From positions 8,928,001-8,992,000 of the forward strand of contig CAJFCV020000001.1 of NCBI GenBank assembly GCA_904066235.2: a stretch of DNA of 64,000 nucleotides, given 5' to 3'. The notes beneath the pieces are model-generated. The model had not been told where the DNA came from. It did not search any database and was given only the letters and a program-made list of their open reading frames with translations. The stretch is from Bursaphelenchus xylophilus (lineage: Eukaryota > Nematoda > Chromadorea > Rhabditida > Aphelenchoididae). Below, in pieces: positions 23,879 to 34,541 of the stretch. The translations under genes and the position numbers were made by a program. The number at the start of each line of letters is the position of its first letter. Position 1 is the first letter of the stretch.

Positions 23879-26851
23879 ATGTTAAAAAAATGTTTGAGTC
23901 TAACTTCTTCCAGAGTTCAAGGGATTAGGCATAAAGTAAGTCGATGCTACCTATTAACTTTTCTTCATTTTTAGTCTAAATCATGCTACATCCTACCGAT
24001 GTTCCCTTATCCATCCGGCCATTTACATCTGGGACACATGAGGGTATACACGATATCAGATGTGATGGCCAGATACTTCAGACTTAATGGATTTGATATA
24101 ATCCATCCTATTGGATGGGATTCTTTCGGGTTGCCCGCTGAGAATGCCGCGATCGAACGTGGGCTAGATCCAGCAGAATGGACCCAGAATAACATAAGGG
24201 AAATGAAGGCGCAATTACTGAAGATTGGAGTGCAATTTGATTGGGACCGAGTAAGGGTTACTTTCTTTGTTTTGGTGTTTAGGATAAATAACTGAAAATA
24301 ATGTTCTTACTTTAGGAATTGTCTACTTGTGATCCTGACTATTTCAAATGGACACAAAATATTTTTGTAAAACTGTATAATAGTGGCCTCATTCATCGAC
24401 GAAATTCTCCTGTTTACTGGGATCCCGTTGACAAGACAGTGCTCGCTTCAGAACAAATTGATTCTTCTGGTCGGGCATGGAGATCTGGAGCATTGGCTGA
24501 GAAGAGGAACCTAAAACAATGGGCAGTGGAGACTCCTAGATACGCCAAACGATTGTTGGATGGGCTGGAAAAGTTGTCTATCCAGTCGAGAAGTTGGGAA
24601 GAAGTAGCTGCCATTCAGGCCAATTGGATCGGCAAATGCGATGTTTATAGATTCATGTTGCCGGTTAATGTAAGAATTTATGTTTTATATCACTGGGTAT
24701 TTATTTAGGGTGGAGATCCGGATGAATACTTTGATTTGCGAATTCAAGATCCAACAGAACTTTGCAGAGCCGAGTTTATTCTTGTTTTACCTTCACATCC
24801 TTTGGCAGAGCCGGGAAAGACGGGGAGATGTAAGCTTAAACGTTCCCCTTTTTGTTCCATATAGTTCTAAGCTTGTATTTGTCAGATATCAGTAAGAAAA
24901 CTGTTCGGAACATCGTCACCGGCTCCAATCTTCCGGTTTTCGTACTTGATGAGAATGCCGAATTAAATTCGGTTGAGCCATTCTTCCTGGAATCGAGGCT
25001 TGGCTACAGTAGGAAATGTGAGGTTGACAAGAAATTGGCAAAAACATATGGACTTGAAAGCATTGATAACCAGGTGGTTATGTCGACAGACGGGATTTTG
25101 AGTGTGGCTGAGGTATCTTTGTTTTATTTATTATGCCTGGGTTGGTTATGAAAATTCGGTGTTAATACTAAGGTTCTAGAAAGAAGGTGCGGGCGGTTAC
25201 ATTACAAGTCGTAAACAGTCTGATTGGGTAGTGTCCCGACAACGCGGTTGGGGCACCCCAATTCCCATGGCTCTTAATGATCAAGGCGAATATCGGCCGG
25301 TCCCGGAATCTCTGCTTCCAGTCCTCGGATCAATGAGAGGCCAGTCCATCGATGGAATTGGGAAGATCGAGACTGATACCTTGGATACGTTCTTCGACTC
25401 TTCTTGGTATTACCTTCGTTATCTAGATCCCCATAATCAAAACTGTCTTGCTGATCTCCGAAAGCAGAGCGAATTCATGCCAGTTCATCTTTATATCGGG
25501 GGTGTTGAACATGCCGATTGTCATGTCTTCTTCGCCCGCTTTATTTCCCATTTCCTCCATGATATTGGACTTGCCACCACTCCAGAACCTTTCGCCCAAT
25601 TGTTGCCTCAAGGTGTTGTGAAAGGGTTGACTTTTGTTCAAAATGATGGAAAGTATCTGGCTGAAGATCAAGTGGAAAGTAAGTTTATCAAACAAATTTT
25701 GTAGGATAGTTTAGAAGCGGGCGAAGGTTATGTTGCCAAAGACACGAGGCAATCAGTCAAAGCAGTCTATGAAAAAATGTCAAAATCCAAAGGAAATGGG
25801 ACGGATCCGATGGATGTGATCAATGAATTTGGAGTGGATATGACAAGAGTTCAACTATTGAGATCAGCCGCGCCAAGATCAGATCTTAATTGGTCAACTA
25901 AAGGTGATTAGTCGATTCAATTTATATTTTTGTAGACCTAAAAGGACTCACCAAATGGATTGAACGAGTTCGGTGGCTGGTCAGCACTTATGTATCGTAT
26001 AGAAGGGAACAGCCAAATGCTGACGCAAAGAACGATCCAAAGACGGATGAGTATTGCAGGGAGGCCTACAATTATCATATCCTTAATGTAAGTTGGATCA
26101 AAAATAAAGTGAAGGTTTCGTTTTTGCAGGTTTCTTTGTGTCTAGAACTACTGCATCTTCATAACACTTCAATCATGAATCTTCAAGGCCTTACAAGTAC
26201 CCTGAGAGTAAGAAAAAATAGTTAAATTAATGCTTAAAATTGATTTTAGAAAATGGATCCAGAAGAAATCGGGACAAGTAAAGAGGCGGAGAGATGTATC
26301 AATGCATTGGTTGTCATGCTACAAGTTGCTGCGCCTAATATTGCCAACGAACTTTGGGAAGAATTAAAGTCAGTTGAGTTCTATGATGAGAGTATCCGAG
26401 AAAAAGAGAAGACGGTCAGCGAACAGAAATGGCCCGAGATTGATAAAGATGCCAAGATTGAGTTTATAGTTAGGGTAAGTAGCTGTTGGCATGTCTGTGA
26501 AGTGGTTATATAACATGTAAATGATGTTTCCAGGTCCTTGGAACAACTTGTGTAAAAGCATCGGTTCCGCGGACAGAAATTGAATCATCATCCACAACTG
26601 AACTCTTGAAAACGGCCAAATCGGAATACCACAAAGAGTTCTTCCAGATGATGCAAAAGGAATTCAATCTCGACGTCAATGAGAGCCGGGTCAGGCGAAG
26701 AAACGGACTTTATGTTTGTTTGGACCTTGAAATGCCCGAAAAATTCACCGGTGCTGATCTGGATTCGATTTTGAAAAGATGGCTTGAGCACAAAAGTGAG
26801 CTTAGAAAGGCTGAGAAGAAAGTAAAGAAGCAAAAGAAGGCTCAGGGATGA
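23879..26851 (+). CDS. lars-2: Mitochondrial leucyl-tRNA synthetase
   Basis: Class I aminoacyl-tRNA synthetase charging mitochondrial tRNA-Leu. The first exon (23879-23935, [18 protein letters not shown]) is a basic leader typical of mitochondrial import. Exon 2 from 23975 carries [18 protein letters not shown] with the HIGH-type signature HLGH. The KMSKS signature is [16 protein letters not shown] at about 25775, and WGTPIPMAL and [13 protein letters not shown] belong to the catalytic core. The CP1 editing region and an anticodon-binding region follow. The C-terminus is lysine-rich ([16 protein letters not shown]). About ten short introns and roughly 830 residues. It is likely downstream in an operon with the MnmE gene; both products act on mitochondrial tRNA. 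Confidence 0.95.
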
Positions 26852-27016
26852 ATAAAAAATTGTGTTATCTTATACTAGGTTGTTATTTGTTACTTAGGTT
26901 TGTTGATAAATTTTAAAACATGAAATTTGGAGCGTTTGCTTGATTCGGAATCCAAGTTGATCATTCCAAAGTATCAGCCACTCTGATCAGTCGCTTTTCT
27001 CTCCGCGGTCGCAAAA

Positions 27017-27781
27017 ATGGCTCAAATATGGCGGAAAATGAATGTGCAGAAGACCCAGATGACACATGAATTTGCTGAAGCCATCAAGGCCTATGATGAT
27101 TATCAACAGTTGGCCGAAGATCTCGCCGAAAAGTTGCAGAACGTTGTTCAGCAAAATCCGCCACCTGTAAGTTGGATAAACACCGTGATTAATATATGGG
27201 ATACAGGATTCTTCTGTCAAATCATCCAGAACTGTGTTTTAGGGTGGATTCGAAGCCCCACCGAACGAACATCCCATGGAGAAAGTTTCCAACTCCTTGA
27301 ACTTGTTCGCGACCTATCTTCCCGCAGAGAAACAGCCGTCCGTTCAAGCGACAGCAGAGGAATGCAAAAAGTTGGCTCAATTCCATAGACAACATCAAAT
27401 CAAGGTCAACGAATGCATCAAGAACTTGTTGGCATTCAAGGAAACTGAATACAAAGAGTTGATGCAGGAGAGAAAGCAGTTGGATAAGTGAGTTAGAGCT
27501 TTTTGATTTTTATACAATAATGAATTATCCTTGTCAGAGCTCGAGAATACATGGACACCATCAAAGATGAGGTGAAGCGAGCCAAGACAACCGAACAAGT
27601 CGAGAAAAAGGCCGCGATCTACGAAGAAGCGGTCACCAGCTTTGATCAGCAAGCCACCAAAGTCATCAGCCTCCTGGAGAAACTCCCCGAAATCAAGAAA
27701 ACCCACCAGAAAGAACTATGTGCCTTCTTCGAGGCCCATCTCAAGTACAATGAGGAAGTTGTCAAGGCCACCATGAAGTAG
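27017..27781 (+). CDS. Small BAR-domain-like coiled-coil protein
   Basis: Three exons (27017-27166, 27243-27487, 27538-27781) join to 212 residues. The protein is almost wholly charged amphipathic helix: MNVQKTQMTHEFAEAIKAY, LAEDLAEKLQNVVQQN, LAQFHRQHQIKVNECIKNL, then long E/K-rich helices with EEAVTSFDQQATKVISLLE and LCAFFEAHLKYNEEVV. The helix order and the aromatic-containing last helix resemble BAR-domain proteins, which bind curved membranes as dimers. That is inference from pattern, and a plain coiled-coil protein is the alternative. There is a proline-rich break (NPPPGGFEAPP) after the first helices and no other domain. The stop codon is 17 bp from the convergent Gemin2 stop. I do not recognise a gene name. 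Confidence 0.8.
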
Positions 27782-27798
27782 CTTATTTGAATACCCGT

Positions 27799-28645
27799 TT
27801 ATTTGTCCGCCAGATCTTTTTGACCGAAGTAAATGGTTATAATAGATATGAACATTGTATATTCTCTGGTTAATTCGTCATCCTCCTCTGTTAATTCTGC
27901 TCGTTTTGTCTTCAAATATCTCGTAAAATCTCGTAGTTGACTAACTACATCATGAAGAAGGGGCTTTCGAACAGCCACCAGCAAAGCGAAGATCCATTCA
28001 GAAAGAGCTTGGCTATGCCCGTTTTCAATGTAATACTAAGTAAATAAAAAAGATCAAAATACTTTAACTTACTTTCACCAAGTGTAATATCAATGAATTT
28101 ACAAATCGATCTGGCAAGGGTAACATGAAGTGCAGTGTCGGTGGAGTCCCTTTATGATGGGAGAATCGTGCTTCACTCGTAGGTGATATTTTTATATCAG
28201 GACACCGCTGACTCAAGCAAAATTCAACCCATTTATTTGCATCGTTCTAAAATAATATAAAGCTTAACCAAGAATATAAACTTACTTGACCAGGCAACTG
28301 GATGCTCAATTTGTTTGTACACTTATCCCTTCGTTCATTGAAGACTTCCCGCATATGTGTAAAATTTTCCACCTAAACTGAAAATTAATATCGAATTCAA
28401 CTTACTTTTGATTGAACCCACTCTCTGCTTGGAGCAAAAGAACAGACAGCTTCTTCATGCTGCGGAATCACAATTGTTGGTGTCTTTATGACAGTAACAG
28501 TCTCTTTGGCAACAGCAATGTCTTCGCATCGTTCTCTTGAGACAATCACTTGCCTCATATATTCCTCAACATTCCTTGGAGGTTTAGTGAGGTCAACTTT
28601 GGCTCGATCAAATCTTCCCGCATTATAGATGGCTTCCTGCTCCAT
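27799..28645 (-). CDS. smi-1: Gemin2 (SMN-interacting protein), snRNP assembly
   Basis: Core partner of SMN that holds the Sm protein pentamer during spliceosomal snRNP assembly in the cytoplasm. Four exons (28645-28406, 28372-28286, 28246-28073, 28035-27799) join to 245 residues. Family marks: EEYMRQVIVSRERCEDI near the N-terminus, a WVQSKVENFTHMREVF segment, KWVEFCLSQRCPD, and the C-terminal helical block FALLVAVRKPLLHDVVSQL ending ITIYFGQKDLAD, which matches the end of Gemin2 proteins. The start at 28645 is chosen because the upstream in-frame extension (to 28771) is K/N-rich and overlaps a repeated promoter-like element. It converges on the BAR-like gene with only 17 bp between stops, so the mRNA 3' ends must overlap or abut. 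Confidence 0.9.
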
Positions 28646-28680
28646 GGATCGACAAATGCAAAATGTTTGCCAATCAAAAC

Positions 28681-28743
28681 TATTGCGCAAATTTTTATTT
28701 TGCGCACACGGTTTGCCCAAAACGACAAAAAAACGCCCGAAAA
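28681..28743 (-). promoter_or_regulatory. Upstream element copy 1, 36 nt before the Gemin2 start
   Basis: On the minus strand it reads CGGGCGTTTTTTTGTCGTTT, then GGGCAAACCGTG, then CGCAAAATAAAAATTT. It lies directly in front of the Gemin2 start codon and matches the copy in front of INTS3, apart from an 8-9 nt gap and a 2-nt TG insertion. It could be a shared core promoter or 5' UTR element, or one end of a duplicated segment. Confidence 0.6.
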
Positions 28744-30394
28744 GACTTTTCTTGTTTTTTGCGAAAACCACTTTATACGATCAAAGTTTCAGAGAACTAA
28801 CTGGGATGTTCACCTTGCAAGGCATTCTAAGCGTTACTGAAGATTGTGATTGATATAATTAGCATAAAGAAATACAATATTATCATCCGGTACTAGAAAT
28901 GTCTTGTTAATAGACAAATATTATCTTGGCCAATGGAGTAACGAATAGGCCAAGTAGCCAACAACACAACTTTTTTTGCGTAATTCTTGGATTAAACCGG
29001 AATTTTTATTATATTTTTGCCTATTTTTATATTGTACATGCACCACGCTTTTTGGTTACACTCATCTACTTCGACTTGCACCCTATCAACACATTTTTCG
29101 CCATCTCTAGTTCATTTGGGGACTACCCTCGTTCCCTGTCAGTCCTACTGTGCTTAAAAAAATTTAAATATCACAATACTCAGTGCATCAGAAAAATCGG
29201 AAAAATTATTCTCCGTAATGAGATTAATATTATATTATGTAACAATAATATAACTACAATCATCATTCTTCAAATATTAAACCTGTGTGCCGCCCTTCCA
29301 TAAAGATCATCATAATGGGACATTAAATCATTTTTCTACTACCACTACCAGTTTCCCGATGGTTTTGTCATCTTCACCATGATGACACTCTTTTTTCTGA
29401 TTACCTTTCCACAGTTACCACATAAGTAATATTGCCTCAATGCTGTTTATCTTCTCACGCCAAAATCTTTAAAAGATCAGGACAGTATCGAACATTTTTG
29501 TCAATTTTTTTAGGCATTATGTTTTTGATACCATATCTACGGGATTTTGGTCATGACAGAAGCTGTTAAAACCCACGGTACAGTAAAAATTGCATCTAGC
29601 AGTGTAGTTATTTGTTGTACAGCCCAGGAGAACCGTCACGACATCCCCTAGCCATCATGAAATTTTTTTTGCAAAACTTATTGTACTCAAGGGGTGATGC
29701 TCTCAGTGGGGTCCAGAAAATCGAATTAAATTTTAGGGCTAGAATTCTGAAACTTTCCAGTATTTGACTCTAGTGTATCCCTCGTCTAACAGAATTAAAA
29801 AATTTTGACAATGTTGTGTTCTACAGTATTTATAGAGTACTGTAAAATGCCTACTTTTTGCGATTTTTTCTTCCGTACACCCCTCACTCCGAACACCTAT
29901 GCCAGAAATCAATGGGTAGATGTGGAAAATGCAAGTCAGGTTTGATAAATGCTAGTGACACTCAGACCAAACCGGCTGTAACGGTTTTTTCGACGTAAAG
30001 TTGTTTTACACATCAATTTCCAAGTACTTTTTGGACCCTTCATTGGGGTCCAGAAAATGACCCTTCAAAATTCACCAAATTGCATGAAATTTTCAAGATA
30101 TGCTGTTCTGATAGTCGTGTAACTAACAAAAATCAAACATCTTGAAAATCACCTCTAAGAAGCCATATATGACCCGCTAAAAAGCGCCTTAAAATTGCAC
30201 ATTTTCGAAAGCTCACGGCAAGTCAGAGTTTCGACATGGACGATGGGCAAACATTCAATACGACAGAAGAAGTGTGCAAGAATTCATTTTTACTCTTATT
30301 TTCTATCTTTCTGTTAGTCTTTGCTGTCTTTTACATTCAAACTTTTACCCTATAATTCCGGAATTTTTCACGACTCGGGCGCGAAGTGCGAAGG

Positions 30395-30465
30395 GCTCGG
30401 GCGCTTTTTTGTCGTTTTTTGTTCTATGTGGGCAAACCGTGCGCAAAATAAAAATTTTATACGAA
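30395..30465 (+). promoter_or_regulatory. Upstream element copy 2, about 140 nt before the INTS3 start
   Basis: On the plus strand it reads CTCGGGCGCTTTTTTGTCG, a short spacer (TGTTCTATGT), GGGCAAACCGTG and CGCAAAATAAAAATTT. It has the same orientation relative to the INTS3 gene as copy 1 has relative to Gemin2. Confidence 0.6.
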
Positions 30466-30605
30466 GTTTTTTATTTGCACGAATTTCAATTATCGATTAT
30501 GCCAACGAATTTCCACAAAACATTTTTTTGGTAAAATGAGTTTTTGGCGGAGAATAACAGTTTAGATATCAAATTGGAGGGGTATAAGCCAAAAGAAAGG
30601 TTATT

Positions 30606-33600
30606 ATGTCTCGGCCTCCATTAAGAGGTCATGGCTATCATGGCCAGAGGCCTCATGCCGATCGAACCCAAGAACGGTATCCACCCCAAACTGTCTGCCG
30701 AATGTTACAATTGGAGAACAGTAAACTGGAAAGACTTGAAGATGCTGTATGTTGATCGAAAATATAAATAGCATTGTGTTTAGAATAAGTTGTTACAATT
30801 CGAGGAAGCTTTTGTTCAACTGCAGGCAATGTTAGTTAAGATCCCTGATATTAACATGGGAGAATATTTGTTGAAGAACATGAACAATGCCGACAGTATT
30901 GGAAAAGCTAGTATTCAAGGGTTTCTTTGTGATCCCCCGAAGGCTCAGAAGGTATGAGATTTGCATTACTTTAAATTCACAACTGTTTGGGTATTAATTT
31001 ATGCCTTTTAGTATCTCGGATTTATTGCACTTGCCGCAAAAGTGGATAACTGGCAAGAAACTCTGACTTCTTTTAACAAAATCATCCTGGACGGATTCTG
31101 TATTTTGAAACCGCAAGTTAGGTTGCGATTAGTCGACCTTATGGAGTATATTGTACTAGAGAATCCTCCCAATTGTGATAACGTCCTGTTGAATTTCTTC
31201 AGAGAGACTAATAATGGTAAGAAGTCAATTCTGAACTATTTCTCATTGTTTCACTTTTAGGAAGTCGATTGGGCGATATAAATCACGCTTTGGAATTGGC
31301 CGAACTTCAAGCCGAGTTTGTTATCCGGCAGAAGGAATGGTTCTCCAGGAACACATTCAACTTCCCATTGACTCCTGTGGTTTGCATAACATTCACGCGA
31401 GTGTTGGCTGAGCTTCCTCCTGGCCGGGAACGACTTCAGAGTCTTTTATGTTCCGCCGTGGACATCTTGTTCCACGACCGTTTTCGAGATTTGACCTTTT
31501 TGGGTCGAGAACAAATTCTGATTATGCTCCGAGTCTCGAAAATTAATCACTTGCGGCATTATTGGAGGATTCTTCTTCACAATCCTCGCCTTTTATTGCC
31601 TCAAGGTATGGAAAATATAACCAAATTAATGGCGGTCAAATGTTCGCCTAACATTTCACAATATCGAGTGGCGTTTAAGATTCAAAATGTAATAGAATAT
31701 GTTCTTACCTACAAACCAGAGATTATCGAGCGTTATCATTGCGAATGGTTTATTAAAGAAGTAAGTGGTTGCAGTATCCAGGTTTATATTACTTTAGTAT
31801 CTCTCCGGATTTGACGCAGCAACCTTGCGGGCAGATATTATTCGGTTTGTGGTTACCCATCGACCGTATAATAACACAGAAGCCTTGAAAGCATCAAGGC
31901 CTGTCTTCCTGGTGAAGTTACTCAATCATTGCAAGGTAATAATATTCTGTATAACTCAGCCTTATTTTTTGTTAATTTTAGAGCCCTCTTGAATTTCAAA
32001 TGGCCAAGAACGCCCTAATATTTGATTGGTTATGTACAGATGCGAATGACGTCGCATCTGTCAGCTCAGGTGTGATCACCGATTTTTTTAATAATCACAT
32101 TTTTTGATTTTAGCCGCCCAGCTAGATGTATTTCTGTCCGTTCTAAAGTATTGTTTCAATAATAATATTAACAACAATGTCATCCTGGCCAACTCTACGA
32201 TCGATCAGCTTATCCGAGTAAGATTATATCTATTTTTGATGATTTTATTTTTAGAGTGTGTTCGAATTCCAACCTGCTTTCTCACATTTGATCCTGAACA
32301 ATCTCGCGAATTCGGTTCGAACAGTTTTGACATATCAACCTGGGTGAGGTGTGTCATGTTGGACTGAAGTAATATCGAGTTCTTTCAGATCTCTTAAAAT
32401 TTTTGATCATCCACGTATCGACAGGTCTAATCGTACCGCATTATCAGTAATTCTTCCCGATTACTTTGGAAAACCACCAGAGTCACAAGCTCAGAAGCCT
32501 CCGGAAGAAACGAGGAAACGGAAATCTCCGGATTCTGAAGAGGTTATCCCGGCAAAAACAAAGAAAATAGAACCATTGCCACCGGCCAAGACTCTCAAGG
32601 CTATTGAAGAGGAGAATCGAAGGAGAACTCAGTCTAAGTTAAAAGAATTGAGTGGACAATTGAATGGGGAGATCAAGAAAAGATTCGATTTGATGATGAA
32701 TATCACCCAAAAGAATGGAGTCGAGAGTATGGAGAGTTTCGAAGCTGCCAAGAGTTTCTTTGCCCGATTAAAGGTCTTGAAAGTGGATGAGGCGCAGATT
32801 AATGTCCTGGCGGATTGTATTCTCGAATATTGGGAACCATTTTTAAGCAAAAGGCGGTACTTTAAGAGATTACGGTAAGTATTTTGTGGAAGAATCTTAT
32901 TGCGACTTTAGGGCAAATGCGAATAATATCATTTACGCATTCTTCGAGAACTGGCAGGCCACAAAGGGACAAAAGACGGCACGACAAAATTTCTCGGCAT
33001 TGGTCAAGAAATTCGCCGTTAAGTCTCCATTAATTGGAATATTGACTATTATCCATGGTCTCGACACAAATTCGGGCACTGAATTGTATAAGGAATTTAT
33101 CCAACTCATCAAGAGCAATGTCCCCGACCAGTTATCCAAAGACATTGCGGTGGCTGCGGTCGAGGATTCGGATTCTCTTAGATTGATCCTCACCAAAATC
33201 GCCTCATTCCCCGAGGCATTGGGTACGGTCGAACTGATCGAAGTGATGTGTAACTACATAAACGAAAGTGACTTATACATTTTAACCAAGATCTTATCCT
33301 CTTCCGTCTCAAGTCCCAAACTTTTTGACCGAGGGACCTTCCACAAATTGGTCAAGAAATCTCATCAATGGTCTCCGAACGCGCAATGGCTCTTCTGGAA
33401 CATCATCAGGATCGAGGGAATCCCAGCGGATTGGCTGACAGACTGTCTGTACTTGATTAATGACAAGTTGCATCCTGTGGCGAGCATGAATGTCCTTTCT
33501 TCCCTTAACAGCTCGGATCTTCTGATTGATGTCAATCTGGCCCGAGATTTGTTCTTCCGACCGCTGAATGATGGACTCACGTTGACTTTTTTGAAAGTGA

Positions 33601-34306
33601 GGAAATAATTTTTAGAGGCCGAAGTAATCGGAATTTCGGTCTTGAAATAATTTATAATTATTTCGTTATTCTAGGCGATAATGTTGGACGATAAAAGCAC
33701 TGCAACTTTGGCCGAGCAAACGACCAAAGTGATGGTGAAATTGATCACAACGGACAGGGTCACAAAGCCCGATAAAACATTCCAACACGAGGGGGAAGCC
33801 AAATTTGGATTTCTGGAGAATGTCCTCAGGCATTTGGAGAAGGCAAGGAAGGCCGGGACCAAGGATCCGGTGTTCATGACTTTTGTAAAATGCGAGTGGT
33901 TTGTGGCATTCTACAATCAAGTGCATGCCAGGCCCGCATTGGTGGAGATCAAGGACAATCATCAAACATTGTTTGCCTTGTGGAAAAAGGGCAAGCAAGC
34001 GATGAAAGCGGGACAAAAGAAAAAGGATCAGAAGGTAGGAGAATATAGTTTTGTATCGTATTCGCCGTAATGAGTGATGTGACTGTGATTTTAATGGCAC
34101 TCGTGGAGTTTAATGTGGTATCAGTGACTTGTTTTGGAACACCTTTTGATCACAATAATAGTTTATATTATCGTAGGCATCTCATGGGACTTAGCATCGA
34201 ATCTCAGCTCCAGTCACAAGTTCCTCGTCCATCGTCATACTGTAATTTTTAGGAGCTGCGACGAAAACGGACGGTGGATTACGTGGAACTCAGTGATGAC
34301 GATTAG
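30606..34306 (+). CDS. ints-3: Integrator complex subunit 3
   Basis: Subunit of Integrator (snRNA 3'-end processing, transcription attenuation) and, in vertebrates, of the SOSS DNA-repair complex. About 12 exons encode roughly 1,000 residues of helical repeat, near the usual ~1,040. It begins MSRPPLRGHGYHGQRPHAD. Family-typical stretches include GFLCDPPKAQKYLGFIALA, ELAELQAEFVIRQKEWF (the QREW region), LLPQGMENITKLMAVKC, AATLRADIIRFVV and LEFQMAKNALIFDWLCTD. A basic, disordered linker (EETRKRKSPDSEEVIPAK) separates the N- and C-terminal helical halves. The last exon (34251-34306) gives an acidic tail VELSDDD. Transcription diverges from Gemin2, and the gene converges with TMX3 (stops 235 bp apart). 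Some exon borders are approximate. Confidence 0.9.
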
Positions 34307-34541
34307 ATCAATCTATTTAATATAGACAAATTTTTATGTCGTTAATTTATGATTCTTAACGATCCTTGTTTAATATCTCAATAGTTCGGAGCACTTCAGA
34401 GGATGTGAAAGAAAATAAAACGGGAACTCTGATATAGTGTTTTATTACAATTGTATGTATAGTAATAGTAAAGTCCAAGGTATAAAATGAGATCTGAGAA
34501 GTTAAAGGGATACTATAGTCATTTGAGCGGCGTTTCCCATA

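Larger units (their letters stand above)
28646..30605. promoter_or_regulatory. Divergent intergenic region between Gemin2 and INTS3
   Basis: About 2 kb with no gene. Both flanking genes start here and point away from each other. It holds the inverted pair of upstream elements (28681-28743 and 30395-30465) listed separately. Between them are AT-rich tracts and a 15-bp repeat GGGGTCCAGAAAATN at about 29709 and 30048, perhaps an old repeat relic. The open frames (28926-29303, 30274-30539) are low-complexity F/I-rich and not believed. Confidence 0.45.

Noticed and set aside
28646..28771. N-terminal extension of Gemin2 (MVFAKNKKSLF)
   Set aside because: Lies over the repeated upstream element, is unlike any Gemin2, and the ATG at 28645 fits the family.
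34070..34325. Plus-strand frames at the end of INTS3 as separate genes
   Set aside because: They are intron read-through before the last INTS3 exon at 34251.
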